From JAHEDH01 sp963753285 (lineage in GTDB: Bacteria > Actinomycetota > Acidimicrobiia > Spongiisociales > ZC4RG35): DNA of 64,000 bases. This document shows positions 19,001 through 28,000 of the stretch, piece after piece. The translations under genes were made by a program, and so were the position numbers. The stretch spans positions 124,001-188,000 of the forward strand of contig CAVWBT010000002.1 in NCBI GenBank assembly GCA_963753285.1, in the 5' to 3' direction. Within the stretch, counting starts at the first letter, position 1, and every line of letters starts with the position of its first letter. A model generated the notes under the pieces. It worked only from the letters and a program-made list of their open reading frames with translations. It searched no databases and was not told the DNA's origin.

Positions 19001-19245
19001 CCGCGCATCGCCCAGTAGCGGGGGACGACGTCCTTGATCACGCCGGCCAACAGGTTGCCGTAGTGGGGGCTTCCAGTTGGGAACGGTGGTCCGTCGTAGA
19101 AGATGTACTCGTTGTCGGCCGGGCGCAGTTCGACCTGCTGGGGGAAGGCGTCGGTGCGATCCCAGAGTTCGAGGATCTCGGTTTCGAGGGCGGGAATGTC
19201 GATGGCTGCCTCGGCGCGAGGGAAGTCTGTGGTCTTGTCGCTCAT
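16078..19245 (-). CDS. ileS: Isoleucyl-tRNA synthetase (type 2, eukaryote-like)
   Basis: 1055 residues from ATG 19245, chosen over the longer frame because AGGAG (complement of 19254-19258) lies at the right distance and the preceding codons look unlike IleS. The HIGH-equivalent is PHYGNLLAG near residue 43; the KMSKS motif appears as DGRKMSKSLKNYPDPF. An editing CP1 domain lies between, and the C-terminal anticodon-binding and zinc-free region is of the longer type-2 class, which is associated with natural mupirocin tolerance. It charges tRNA-Ile. Confidence 0.96.
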   Translation of the reverse strand: MSDKTTDFPRAEAAIDIPALETEILELWDRTDAFPQQVELRPADNEYIFYDGPPFPTGSPHYGNLLAGVIKDVVPRYWAMRGYRVERRFGWDTHGLPVEMEVEKRLGISGPRQITEYGIDRFNEECRAEVQANTENWRRITRRLGRWVDFDNDYKTMDTDFMESVWWVFKRLWDKGLIYEDFKVLPYSWGATTPLSNFEANLDYRDTDDPSITVTLEVTADHGPVSTGDRLLIWTTTPWTLPGNLAIAVGADIEYSQVVLGGAPTWIATDRIGTYLDDPDVSARAHGSDLIGTEYAPPFDHFGEERDRGAFRVIESPDVTTDEGTGLVHMAPAYGEADFFALQAAGLDVLVDPVDLEGRFTDDVPEVAGMNIKEADGVLMDLLKERGLLVRRDQIRHSYPFCYRTGTPLIYKAIPTWFVQVEAFKDRLVELNDTIHWVPDYVGQRRFGNWLEGARDWAISRNRYWGSCIPIWVCDQGDHKVCIGSIDELEERSGVRLDDLHKHIVDPVTFACGECDGTMTRTPEVLDCWFESGSMPYGQLHYPFENTERFDSAFPARFIAEGLDQTRGWFYTLHVLAGALFDEPAFQNCVVNGMILAEDGRKMSKSLKNYPDPFEIFDQFGADAARAFMINSPVLRAEPLRFSEDGVREVVRTVLLPLWNTFSFFTTYAGADGITAADLAAAPPIAERPELDRWIVSVLQSLIASVNENMEGYYLYDVVPPTLAFIEDLTNWYVRRSRRRFWAARTGDTGSDADKLAAFATLYEVLTTFSKTLAPVLPFVTERLYQELVVRVDPEAPVSVHHCDFPQAVPELIDTELEAQIRVVRAVVALGRSIRTSEKLRTRQPLAEATILTHDPRVVRAVTEHADLIAEELNVKSVRSSRDESELVTLSAKCDFSKLGPRFGPRVKEIAGAVAGLTPDELAPVLDGEAVEVLGETLTLDDLVISRTALPGVVVHTEGALAVALDTTLTDGLRAEGMAREIVSRVQQMRRDSGFDVTDRITITWSSDDDLVKRAFETHLDTISSEVLAVDVTQGAAAPTSELDGHAVALDISRA

Positions 19246-19343
19246 GAGTGCAGCTCCTGGATCAAAACGGCAATGGTACGCCGCGCCGCCCACTCCTCCA
19301 GACGGGTTTGGCTGTCCCACGCACTGATCTGCTGTCGGCGGTC

Positions 19344-19404
19344 GGCCATCGGCTGTCCGACCGTGGACCGAACATCCGATCCGGACAGCCGAAATCTGAT
19401 GGCC
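19344..19404. repeat. Large interrupted palindrome between ileS and the TraR gene
   Basis: CGGCTGTCCG (19350-19359) pairs exactly with CGGACAGCCG (19382-19391), and the outer GGCCATC (19344-19350) pairs with GATGGCC (19398-19404) across a six-base bulge. The fold works on either strand. It lies in the 248-base divergent spacer between ileS and traR; it could be a leader structure of ileS mRNA or an operator. No function can be assigned. Confidence 0.55.
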
Positions 19405-19493
19405 GGCAGGACTTCGCTGGACGAGACAGTGACCTTCTCCTCTCAGCGTCCGGCGCGGAACGGGCTAGTGTGCCGTCCCACACAGGAGGTCCA

Positions 19494-19865
19494 ATGGCCC
19501 GTTCGCTCGCCAAATCGACACTGAAGAAGTTCAAGAGCCAGCTCGAAGAGGAGAAGGAACGGCTCGTCGCGCTCATCGAGGAGCGCGAGCGCGAGATGGA
19601 AGAGGCCAAGGCGACCGAGACCGCTTCGGAGCGGAACCCGGATCCCGACAGCGCCGATGCAGCTTCGATGAAGTTCGAGTACATGAAAGAGATGTCGCTC
19701 GAGCGCAACAGCCTGGACCTGCTGAACAAGGTGGACCACGCCCTGGGGCGAGTGAACGCCGGGACCTACGGGATCTGTGAGTCGTGCGGGGAAGCGATTC
19801 CCGTCGCTCGGCTCGATGTACTGCCCTACGCAACCACGTGCGTGAACTGCGCCCGGAAGGCGTGA
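19494..19865 (+). CDS. DksA/TraR-family zinc-finger protein
   Basis: 123 residues from the ATG at 19494, which has AGGAGG at 19484-19489. The frame continues upstream, but the start is fixed by this RBS. An N-terminal alpha-helical coiled coil (about 8-50, KKFKSQLEEEKERLVALIEERERE) is followed by a C4 zinc finger CESC...CVNC (about 100-120). DksA/TraR proteins bind in the secondary channel of RNA polymerase; in actinobacteria RbpA/CarD-like roles are also known, so the exact function is open. It overlaps lspA and may be cotranscribed with it. Confidence 0.88.
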   Translation: MARSLAKSTLKKFKSQLEEEKERLVALIEEREREMEEAKATETASERNPDPDSADAASMKFEYMKEMSLERNSLDLLNKVDHALGRVNAGTYGICESCGEAIPVARLDVLPYATTCVNCARKA

Positions 19866-20344
19866 TCCGTCGTCAGATGGCAATCGGCCTCGGCATCAGC
19901 GGGGCCGTCGTCGTCGTCGATCTCCTCACGAAGCGGTACGCCGCTACCACGTTCAAGACCGACCCGGTCGAGGTCATCCCGGGCGTCCTCGACTTCGTCT
20001 ACACCGAGAACTTCGGAGCGTCCTTCTCGCTGTTCCAGGACTTCGGCTGGTTTCTGTCGCTGGCTGCTGTCGTCGCCGCGGGGATCGTGGTGAACGCGCT
20101 TCGCCATGCTCGCCCTCTCGGTGAGGTGATCGCCTTCGGCCTGATCGGCGGGGGAGCGGTCGGGAACCTGATCGACCGGCTGACCCGTGGCGAGGGCCTC
20201 ACCGACGGCGGTGTGATCGACTGGATCCGCCTTCCCAACTTCCCGGTGTTCAACATCGCCGATTCGTCGATCACGGTCGCCGTGGTCCTGCTCATCCTGA
20301 TGGCCTGGCGAAGCGAACGAGCCGAGAAGGCCGTCGCGACGTGA
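19862..20344 (+). CDS. lspA: LspA, lipoprotein signal peptidase II
   Basis: 160 residues from GTG 19862, which overlaps the preceding stop (GTGA). Four membrane segments; catalytic aspartates appear in GNLIDRL (about 104-110) and FNIADSSI (about 132-139), and the NFGASFS motif is near residue 50. It cleaves signal peptides of prolipoproteins such as the fasciclin lipoprotein in this window. Followed with a four-base overlap by rluD, a conserved pair. Confidence 0.95.
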   Translation: MIRRQMAIGLGISGAVVVVDLLTKRYAATTFKTDPVEVIPGVLDFVYTENFGASFSLFQDFGWFLSLAAVVAAGIVVNALRHARPLGEVIAFGLIGGGAVGNLIDRLTRGEGLTDGGVIDWIRLPNFPVFNIADSSITVAVVLLILMAWRSERAEKAVAT

Positions 20345-21288
20345 CCCACACGGTGCCCGAAGAGCTCGACGGTGAGCGCCTCGATCGGGCGGTTGCGGTG
20401 CTCGGCGACGTCAGTCGCTCGCTCGCCCGGACGATCGTCGATGGCGGAGGCGTGACCGTCGACGGGGCGCCCATCACCGAGGCGAAGGCCCGTGTCCGGG
20501 CCGGCTCGGTTCTCGCTTTCGAGATTCCCGAGGCCGAGGAACGGCTCAAGCCGCATCCGGTCGGCTACACCACCGTCTATGCCGACCAGCACCTCCTGGT
20601 GATCGACAAGCCGCCGGGGCTCACCGTCCATCCGGGCGCCGGGACCGGGGACGAGACGCTGGCCGCCGGACTGTTGTTCGATCATCCCTCGATCGAGGGG
20701 GTCGGTCAGCCGGATCGCTGGGGCATCGTTCACCGTCTCGATCGGGCAACGTCCGGCCTCCTGGTGGTTGCGCTCGACCAGCCGTCCTACGAGTCCCTGA
20801 CGGCGATGATGAGAGCACGTGACATCGCTCGGCGCTATGTCGCGCTCGTGGAGGGCGTGATGGACATCCCCCGCGGGACGGTGGATGCTCCGATCGGCCC
20901 GGACCCGAACAGGCCGACCAAGCGAGCGCTCTCGCCGTACGGCAAGCATGCGGTGACCCACTACCGGCGTCGCACCGCCTGGCCCGACGCCGATGTGTCA
21001 CTGCTCGAGGTCACGCTGGAAACCGGCCGCACCCACCAGATCCGGGTGCACCTCGCGGGAATCGGTCATCCGGTCTTGGCCGACCGGGTGTACGGCGGTC
21101 GGCAGACGATCGAGAAGCAGGGCGAGCCGGAGCCGATCATCGTGCCGCGCCTGGCACTCCATGCCGAGCGCTTGGCGTTCACACATCCGATCACCGGCAC
21201 CGAACTGGAATTCGTCTCGGCTCTCCCAGGGGATCTCTCGGCCGTGGTTGCGGCGCTCGAAGAGGAGCCGGTTGCGTCGAGCGGATAG
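20341..21288 (+). CDS. rluD: RluD-like 23S rRNA/tRNA pseudouridine synthase
   Basis: 315 residues. An N-terminal S4 RNA-binding domain (about 8-60) precedes the RluA-family catalytic domain with the signature HRLDRATSGLLVVA (about 130-143; catalytic Asp in RLD) and TGRTHQIRVHLAGIGHPVLAD. It isomerises uridines, most likely in helix 69 of 23S rRNA, as for RluD next to lspA in many bacteria. GTG start overlaps the lspA stop. Confidence 0.93.
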   Translation: MTHTVPEELDGERLDRAVAVLGDVSRSLARTIVDGGGVTVDGAPITEAKARVRAGSVLAFEIPEAEERLKPHPVGYTTVYADQHLLVIDKPPGLTVHPGAGTGDETLAAGLLFDHPSIEGVGQPDRWGIVHRLDRATSGLLVVALDQPSYESLTAMMRARDIARRYVALVEGVMDIPRGTVDAPIGPDPNRPTKRALSPYGKHAVTHYRRRTAWPDADVSLLEVTLETGRTHQIRVHLAGIGHPVLADRVYGGRQTIEKQGEPEPIIVPRLALHAERLAFTHPITGTELEFVSALPGDLSAVVAALEEEPVASSG

Positions 21289-21342
21289 CCGTTCACCGCA
21301 CGGCGGTGCAGCGGGTCGGGGTAGCGGGCGCGGGGAGGTAGC

Positions 21343-22173
21343 GTGACGAATCCGATGACCCCTGAGACAGCACCCACTTGCTACCGGCATCCCGATCGGA
21401 CGACCGGGCTGTCGTGCACCGAATGCGAGCGTCCGATCTGTGTCGAGTGCTCGATCCCGGCAGCTGTGGGTCAGCGGTGTCCTCAGTGTGTCGCCAGGGC
21501 GGGGCGCCAGCAGACGATCACCGCCCGATCGATCGGACGGCCGAGTTCGCAGACGGCGCCGCTCACGTTCGGGTTCATCGGCGTGGCCGTCGCGATCCAG
21601 GTGCTGTCGCTGTTCGCCCCTGCGGTATGGGCAGATCTCGCAGACCGTCTGGCGCTCTTCAACATCCTCGCGATCCAGGGCGAGTGGTACCGGATGTTCA
21701 CGGTCACCCTCCTGCATGCCAGCCTGACGCACATCCTGTTCAACATGTACGCGCTCTATCTGCTCGGCCCCGGAATCGAGATGCGCGTGGGTCGCGTGCG
21801 GTACGGGCTGCTGTTTCTCGCTGCGGCCGGCGCCGGCAGCGCCATGGCGATCGTGCTCGGTAACCCCGGTGATGTCGGGGTCGGGGCGTCCGGCGCCGTG
21901 TTCGGTCTGTTCGGAGTATGGGCGGTGAGTGCATTCCAGCAGCGGAACACCCAGAGGGGACGCGCACAGTTCAACGCGATCCTCTTCAACCTGGCGATCA
22001 ACGCCGCCATCCCGTTGTTCATCCCGCGAGTGTCGTGGCAGGCCCACCTCGGCGGGTTCCTGGCCGGGCTTGCTTTCGGATGGATCTTCCTCAACATTCG
22101 CGGCAAGGGGAGCGAGCGGATCCACGTCGCCCTGCTCCTCGCCATCATCGTCGGCTCCGTGCTGGTGATCTGA
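21343..22173 (+). CDS. Rhomboid-family intramembrane serine protease with N-terminal zinc-binding B-box
   Basis: 276 residues from GTG 21343 (GGGAGG RBS six bases upstream). The N-terminus carries a Cys/His-rich module CYRHPDRTTGLSC..C..PICVEC...CPQCV (about 8-46), then a six-helix rhomboid domain. The catalytic serine is in GASGAVFGLFG (about residue 184) and the histidine in HLGGFLAG (about 230). It cleaves membrane-protein substrates; targets are unknown. B-box plus rhomboid is a common actinobacterial arrangement. Confidence 0.93.
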   Translation: MTNPMTPETAPTCYRHPDRTTGLSCTECERPICVECSIPAAVGQRCPQCVARAGRQQTITARSIGRPSSQTAPLTFGFIGVAVAIQVLSLFAPAVWADLADRLALFNILAIQGEWYRMFTVTLLHASLTHILFNMYALYLLGPGIEMRVGRVRYGLLFLAAAGAGSAMAIVLGNPGDVGVGASGAVFGLFGVWAVSAFQQRNTQRGRAQFNAILFNLAINAAIPLFIPRVSWQAHLGGFLAGLAFGWIFLNIRGKGSERIHVALLLAIIVGSVLVI

Positions 22174-22225
22174 GTTGTCGGCTGCCGAGCCCTCCGGTCG
22201 TCGATCGCTCCGAGGCCGGTCGCGT

Positions 22226-23120
22226 TCACCGCCGCTTCAGTCGCTGAACCCGTATCGACGTGCGCCTCTTGATCGATTCGGAGGAGGGGTGTGCTCCTCG
22301 TTGGAGAGCTCTGCCGTCGAGGATGACGACGTCGCTGTGGCCAAGGCATCGCATCACGGACGGATCGGTGGTGTCGACAGCCACAAAGGCGACCGGCGGG
22401 CCGAGCTCCTCCGCTGCTCGCTTGGCTCGCTCGTAGACGAGATTCATGGCCGGACACCATCCGCTGCAGAACGCAGTCATCGTCACCTGGCCGGGGCACC
22501 GGTTCGGGGATCGGTCCGGTCGCGATCCACCGTAGGGGCTCGGCGTGTTCGGTGACGCGCTTCCACACCAACTCCCGACCTTCCGCCCGGTCGGCTGTCT
22601 CGCAGCCGTGACGCTTGAACCAAGAGGCGCGCATCCAGACCGGGAGGGTGACGCCCCAGGCTGCCAGGCCCTCGGCGCCCAGTTCGAGGGCGTCTTGCTC
22701 TGTGGCAGCGAGCAAGGCGGAACCGATGCCTCGACCCTGCTGTTTGCCCACGCCTTGGCGATAGCCGTGTACCCAGATGCGCATCACCATGTACAGGTCG
22801 TGCCCGTCTGCGATCGACAAATCGATGGGGACGTATTGGATCATGCCGACGGCGCGATGCTGCTCATCGAGTGCCAGCTTCACCCGGAGGCCTCGGTCCC
22901 GCGTCTCCTCGTACCATCTGGCGTTGTGGTCGCCGGCCTCCCGCATCTCCTCGGACCAGTCCTCGAGACACATGAGAAACGACGGCAGGTACTCCTCGGA
23001 GAGATCCACGATCTCCGTGTTGCCTCCACGGGTCGCACTCGCATCGTTCCGATCACATCGGCGCCCGCCAGGGTCATCGGCCACATCACGTCGACCCAGA
23101 GCGACAACCAGCAGCCGCAC
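22226..23120 (-). pseudogene. GNAT acetyltransferase fused to thioredoxin-like domain, broken by a one-base frameshift
   Basis: Two reverse frames together make one protein. The upstream frame has a GNAT domain (DLSEEYLPSFL...EEMREAGDHNARWYEE, then GRGIGSALLAATEQDALELGA). The downstream frame, entered near 22493-22496, has a thioredoxin-like domain (TAFCSGWCPAMNLVYERAKRAAEE...DVVILDGRALQRG). Removing one base from the GGGG run at 22493-22496 joins them smoothly as PVPGQVTMTAF, so this is a single-base insertion. The family (GNAT plus YoaP-like C-terminal domain) is known from memory of homologues. The true start is uncertain: the first convincing residues, TEIVDLSEE, lie near 23018, so the 23120 ATG may be too far upstream. 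Confidence 0.75.
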
Positions 23121-23374
23121 ACGAGCGTGTGCCGGCGGCCCTCAGTGGACCATCGTCGCCGACCGGTATCGACTCGGCGCGTGTCCTGTCCTCTCGTGGC
23201 CGCTAGCGACTCGCATCGGGCAGCGGCGGGGAGTCCGCGGCGCAACCCGGCCCGATCGCACGGTCCTCTCGCGATTGAACGAGAATCTGTCCGCATGGTG
23301 TCGAAATCGCGACGGTTCACGCGTCATCTCGATGACGGCGGAGGTCGCCGTAGAGAAGTGAGAGGAGTTGTCCG

Positions 23375-23728
23375 ATGAAATACTTCGTGTTGCTCGCTGG
23401 CATGGGAGAGCTGGCACCGTGGGACGAGCTGAGCCCAGAGGAGCAAGAGGCCGGACTGAGTAGGCACGTCGCGTTCGACGAGGCGTGTGCATCCGACCCG
23501 ACGGTTCAGCTCCTGGCGGGAGAGGCGCTGCCGGATGGTTCTTTGGCCACGACGCTGCGAACGCGAGGAGGGGAGATGACGATCACCGACGGCCCGTTCG
23601 CCGAGGCGGCTGAGCAAATCGGCGGCTACTACCTCCTCGATGCCCCCGACCTCGATACGGTGGTCGCGTTGTGCAAGATCCTGCCTGCCTATGACATCGA
23701 GATCCGGCCCGTTCTCGACATGCCCTGA
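23375..23728 (+). CDS. YCII/DGPF-domain protein
   Basis: 117 residues. Small alpha/beta barrel YCII domain with the defining DGPF motif (TITDGPFAEAAEQIGGYYLLDA). Proteins of this family are encoded next to ECF42-type sigma factors, as here. The biochemical role is not established; related domains resemble muconolactone isomerase. GAGAGGAG at about 23359-23366 serves as RBS. Confidence 0.88.
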   Translation: MKYFVLLAGMGELAPWDELSPEEQEAGLSRHVAFDEACASDPTVQLLAGEALPDGSLATTLRTRGGEMTITDGPFAEAAEQIGGYYLLDAPDLDTVVALCKILPAYDIEIRPVLDMP

Positions 23729-24941
23729 ACGCGCGATCGAGCAGGTCTATCGCTCCGACTGGGGGCGGCTGTTGTCACTACTCGTTGCGCGCACCCGTCG
23801 GCTCGACCTGGCGGAAGATGCGCTGAGCGAGGCCTTTGCAGTGGCAGCGGATCGCTGGCCCGCCGGCGGGGTTCCAGCGAACCCAGCCGGCTGGCTGTAC
23901 ACGACGGCGTATCGACGCGTGCTCGGTCGTCTCAGGGCCGAAGCGGTGGCAGGGCGCAAGGTGCCTCTGCTGGCCGTCAGACCAGGGTTCGACGCTCGGG
24001 TCGATGTGGCTGAGGAACTGGCCGACGACCGCCTCCATCTCATCCTGCTCTGTTGTCATCCGGCGCTCACCACCGACTCGCGATCCGCCCTCGCTCTGCG
24101 GCTCGTCATCGGGACCCCCACCGAACAGATTGCGCGCTTGTTCCTCGTGTCCACACCGACGATGGCAGCGCGGCTGACTCGGGCGAAGAAGAAGATCGTG
24201 CAGGCCGGGATCCCACTGGGTGAGCCCTTCGAGGACGAACTCCGGTCGAGGTTGGACGAGGTGTGTCGGACGATCTATCTCGCCTTCACGGCGGGGTACA
24301 CCCCGGGCTCCGGACCTGATCTCCTGAGGGCCGACCTCGCAGGCGACGCGGTGCGCCTTGCCGGCGTGCTCCACGAGCTGGTCCCAGAAGCGTCGCAGGT
24401 GCAGGCGTTGCTTTCGCTTCTGTTGCTCCAGCACTCGCGGCGTGACGCGCGACTCCGGGACAGTCGTCTCGTTCGATTGCCAGACCAGGACCGGAATCTG
24501 TGGCGTCGCGCCGAGATCGATGCCGGGCTCCGGTTGCTGGCTGAGCTCGAGCCGAGCGACGGATATGCCGAGGAACTCCGACTCCAGGCGCTCATCGCCG
24601 CCGAGCACGGGCGGTCACACTCGGCCGCCGAGACCGATTGGGCATCCATTGCCGGTCTGTACGCCGTGCTCGAGGCGCGGACCGAGTCGGCGGTCGTCCG
24701 GCTCAACCGGGCGGTTGCCCTTGCCGAAGCGGACGGGCCACGGTCAGGTCTCGATGTCCTCGAGGGGCTCGACGGATTGCTGCCCGACAACCATCGGCTT
24801 GCAGCCATCCGAGCCGACCTCTACCAGCGGATGGGCGACATCCATCGCGCCCGTTCCAACTACCGAGCGGCGATCGACCGCTGTCAAAACGAGGCCGAAC
24901 GCGCCCACCTTGTGGCCCGCCTGGCGGGCCTTCCGGGCTAG
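23691..24941 (+). CDS. ECF42-like RNA polymerase sigma factor with long C-terminal extension
   Basis: 416 residues from ATG 23691; the first conserved residues are AIEQVYRSDWGRLLSLLVA, shortly after the YCII stop, so the start is approximate. Region 2 (DLAEDALSEAFAVAADRWP, NPAGWLYTTAYRR) and region 4 (LALRLVIGTPTEQIARLFLVSTPTMAARLTRAKKKI) are followed by about 230 residues of helical TPR-like extension (FTAGYTPGSG, LNRAVALAEADGP). No anti-sigma gene adjoins. ECF42 factors are thought to be regulated through this extension together with the DGPF protein. Confidence 0.88.
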   Translation: MTSRSGPFSTCPERAIEQVYRSDWGRLLSLLVARTRRLDLAEDALSEAFAVAADRWPAGGVPANPAGWLYTTAYRRVLGRLRAEAVAGRKVPLLAVRPGFDARVDVAEELADDRLHLILLCCHPALTTDSRSALALRLVIGTPTEQIARLFLVSTPTMAARLTRAKKKIVQAGIPLGEPFEDELRSRLDEVCRTIYLAFTAGYTPGSGPDLLRADLAGDAVRLAGVLHELVPEASQVQALLSLLLLQHSRRDARLRDSRLVRLPDQDRNLWRRAEIDAGLRLLAELEPSDGYAEELRLQALIAAEHGRSHSAAETDWASIAGLYAVLEARTESAVVRLNRAVALAEADGPRSGLDVLEGLDGLLPDNHRLAAIRADLYQRMGDIHRARSNYRAAIDRCQNEAERAHLVARLAGLPG

Positions 24942-25033
24942 GGCGGGTCATCGCAACGCAAGGGGGGCCGACGGCAGGCCCCCGGTTGCCGGAGGCCAGA
25001 ATTCGCGTCCTGGTGACGTCGGGCTCGCGCGCC

Positions 25034-25039
25034 TACGAT
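25034..25039 (+). promoter_or_regulatory. -10 box for dnaE
   Basis: TACGAT at 25034-25039, with TGGTGA-like bases about 17 upstream. If used, transcription starts near 25046, so the in-frame ATG at 25038 cannot be the dnaE start. This supports the GTG at 25074. Confidence 0.45.
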
Positions 25040-25073
25040 GGGCGAACTACAGGTTTGTAACTCAGGATCGCCG

Positions 25074-28000
25074 GTGTCGACCTCGAAATCGTTCGCACAT
25101 CTCCATGTTCACACCGAGTTCTCCATGCTCGACGGTGCCGCGCGTGTCAACCAGCTGGTCAAGGCGGCCGAAGCGGACGGGCAGCCGGCGGTGGCGATCA
25201 CCGACCACGGGGTCCTCTACGGGGTCATCGACTTCTACAAGGCAGCGAAACAGACCAGCGTGAAGCCGATCATCGGCGTCGAGGCCTACATCGCGCCGGG
25301 CAGCCGGTTCGATCGGCCGAGGGGCCGTGACAACCAGCGATACCACATGACGTTGCTCGCCGAGAACGAGACCGGGTATCGCAATCTGATCAAGCTCGTC
25401 AGCCACTCGTACCTCGATGGCTACTACTACAAGCCCCGGATGGACGACGAGCTGCTGTCGACCTACTCCGAGGGGATCATCGCAACCTCCGGCTGTCTCG
25501 GAGGCGAGGTTGCGAAGCTGCTCGCCCCCGAAGCGTCACGCGAGGAGGGCAACAACGATCAACAGCGCGACTTCGATGCAGCCCTGAAAGCGGCAGGCAG
25601 GTACCAGGACATCTTCGGTCGGGACAACTTCTTCATCGAGGTCGCCGACCACGGCATCGCCGCCCAGCGCAAGATCCTCCCCGACCTCGCCCAGATCGCC
25701 AAGACACTCGATGCGCCACTGCTCGCAGCCAACGACAGCCACTACATCCAGGCCAAGGACGCCGCCGCCCACGACATCCTGCTCTGTATCCAGACGGGCT
25801 CCACCCGGGACGATGCGAACCGGTTCCGATTCGAGGGCTCGGGCCTCTACATGAAGACGGCCGCCGAGATGCGTGCGCTGTTCGACGAAGAGCTGCTGCC
25901 GGGTGCGAGCGACAACACCTTGTGGATCGCCGACCGCGCCAATGTGGAACTCGAATTCGGCAAGATCCTGCTTCCGACCTTCCCGGTCCCGGACGGGCAC
26001 ACAGAGGAGTCCTACCTGCGTGAGCTGGTCGAGGTAGGTGCCAGACAGCGATACGGCGATCCGGTGCCTGCCGAGGCTCGTGATCGAATCGAGCACGAGC
26101 TCCGGATCATCTCGGAGATGGGCTTCCCCGCTTACTTCCTCATCGTCTGGGATCTGATCCGCTATGCCCACAGCGAGGGCATCCGGACCGGTCCCGGTCG
26201 AGGGTCGGCCGCCGGATCGATCGTGTCGTACTGCCTCAACATCACCAGTCTCGACCCGCTCGCCTATGGCATGATCTTCGAGCGATTCCTCAACCCGGGC
26301 CGCAAGGAGATGCCCGACATCGACATGGACTTCGACGAGCGGTACCGGTCCGACGTCATCCGGTATGCCGCCGAGAAGTACGGGTCCGACCACGTCGCGC
26401 AGATCGTCACGTTCTCGACCATCAAGGGCAAGCAGGCCGTACGTGACTCGGCCCGGGTGCTCGGCCATCCATACGCCGTGGGGGACAAGATCGCCAAGCT
26501 GATGCCGCCCCCGATCCTTGGTCGGGATGCGTCACTGACCGAATGCCTCCAGCCGCCCGACCCCGATGGCGACGAGACGATCAAGGACTTCTACAACAAC
26601 GCCTCGGGACTGCGACAGGCATACGACGAGGAGCCCGAGGTCAAGGAGGTCGTCGACGCCGCGATCGGCCTCGAAGGGCTCCGGCGCCAGGATTCGATCC
26701 ACGCGGCGGCGGTGGTCATCGCCCCCGAGCCGCTCACCGACATCCTTCCGATCCAGCGCAAGGGTGAGGGGGCGGAGGTCGTCACCCAGTACGACGGTCA
26801 CTGGATCGAGAGCCTCGGTCTGCTCAAGATGGACTTCCTCGGGTTGCGCAACCTCTCGACGATCGAGCGCTGTCTCGAGTTGATCGAGCTCAGCCACGGT
26901 GACCGGATCGACATCGACAACATCCCACTCGACGACGAGAAGACCTTCGAGCTGATCCGGCGGGCGGACACCGTCGGCGTCTTCCAACTCGAGGGCAACT
27001 CGATGCGATCGCTGATCCGGGCGCTCCAGCCGGACACGTTCGACCACATCGTGGCCGTCAACGCGCTGTTCCGTCCCGGCCCGATGGGCATGAATATGCA
27101 CTACGCCTACGCCGATCGGAAGAACGGTCGGGCGGAGGTCGAGTATCCGCACCCGGCGACCAAACCGTTCCTCGAGTCGACCTTCGGGATCATCACCTAC
27201 CAGGAGCAGGTGATGCAGCTGGCCAGGGACATGGCGGGCTATTCGATGGCCGAAGCCGACAACCTCCGCAAGGCGATGGGCAAGAAGATCAAGTCCGTCA
27301 TGGCTGCCGAGAAGGAGAAGTTCATCGCCGGCTGCGTCGAACAGGGCCACCCCGAGACGCTCGGCCAGGAACTCTGGGACGCGGTGGAGCCGTTCGCCGG
27401 ATACGGCTTCAACCTGAGCCATTCGGCCTGCTATGCCTACGTGGCGTATCAGACCGCCTACCTCAAGGCGCACTACGGCGCCGAGTACATGGCGGCGCTG
27501 CTCACATCGACCAAGAAGGACAAGGACCGCACGGCGATCTACCTCAACGAGTGCCGCCTGATGGGTGTCGATGTGCTGGTTCCCGACATCAACGAGTCGT
27601 ATGTGGACTTCACCGTCGCGGACGGGAAGATCCGATTCGGTCTCTCGGCGGTCCGCAACGTCGGCGAGGCGGTGGTCGAGAAGATCGTCGAGGCTCGGAA
27701 CGAGCCGTTCACCGACTTCATCGATTTCGTCGAGCGGGTCGATCTCGACGTCCTCAACCGTCGCACGCTGGAATCGATGATCAAGGCCGGCGCATTCGAC
27801 AGCCTCGGTCTGTCGCGCAAGGGGCTGCTCGAACGCTTCGAAGAGATCACCGAAGCCATCGCCACCCGACGGAGGAACGAGGAGGCCGGGCAGTTCTCGC
27901 TGTTCGGCAGCGTCGAGCCCGCCAGCGAGAACGGCAACTGGGACATCGGCGACACCGAGTGGTCGAAAGAGGTCAAGCTCGGTTTCGAGAAGGAGATGCT

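Noticed and set aside
19246..19493. T-box riboswitch for ileS
   Set aside because: On the ileS strand no UGGNACCGCG-type antiterminator sequence is present; the similar-looking TGGTACGCCGCG is on the opposite strand.
24942..25073. DnaE start at ATG 25038
   Set aside because: That ATG lies within the likely -10 box (TACGAT), and GTG 25074 has an AGGA RBS and the conserved N-terminus right after it.
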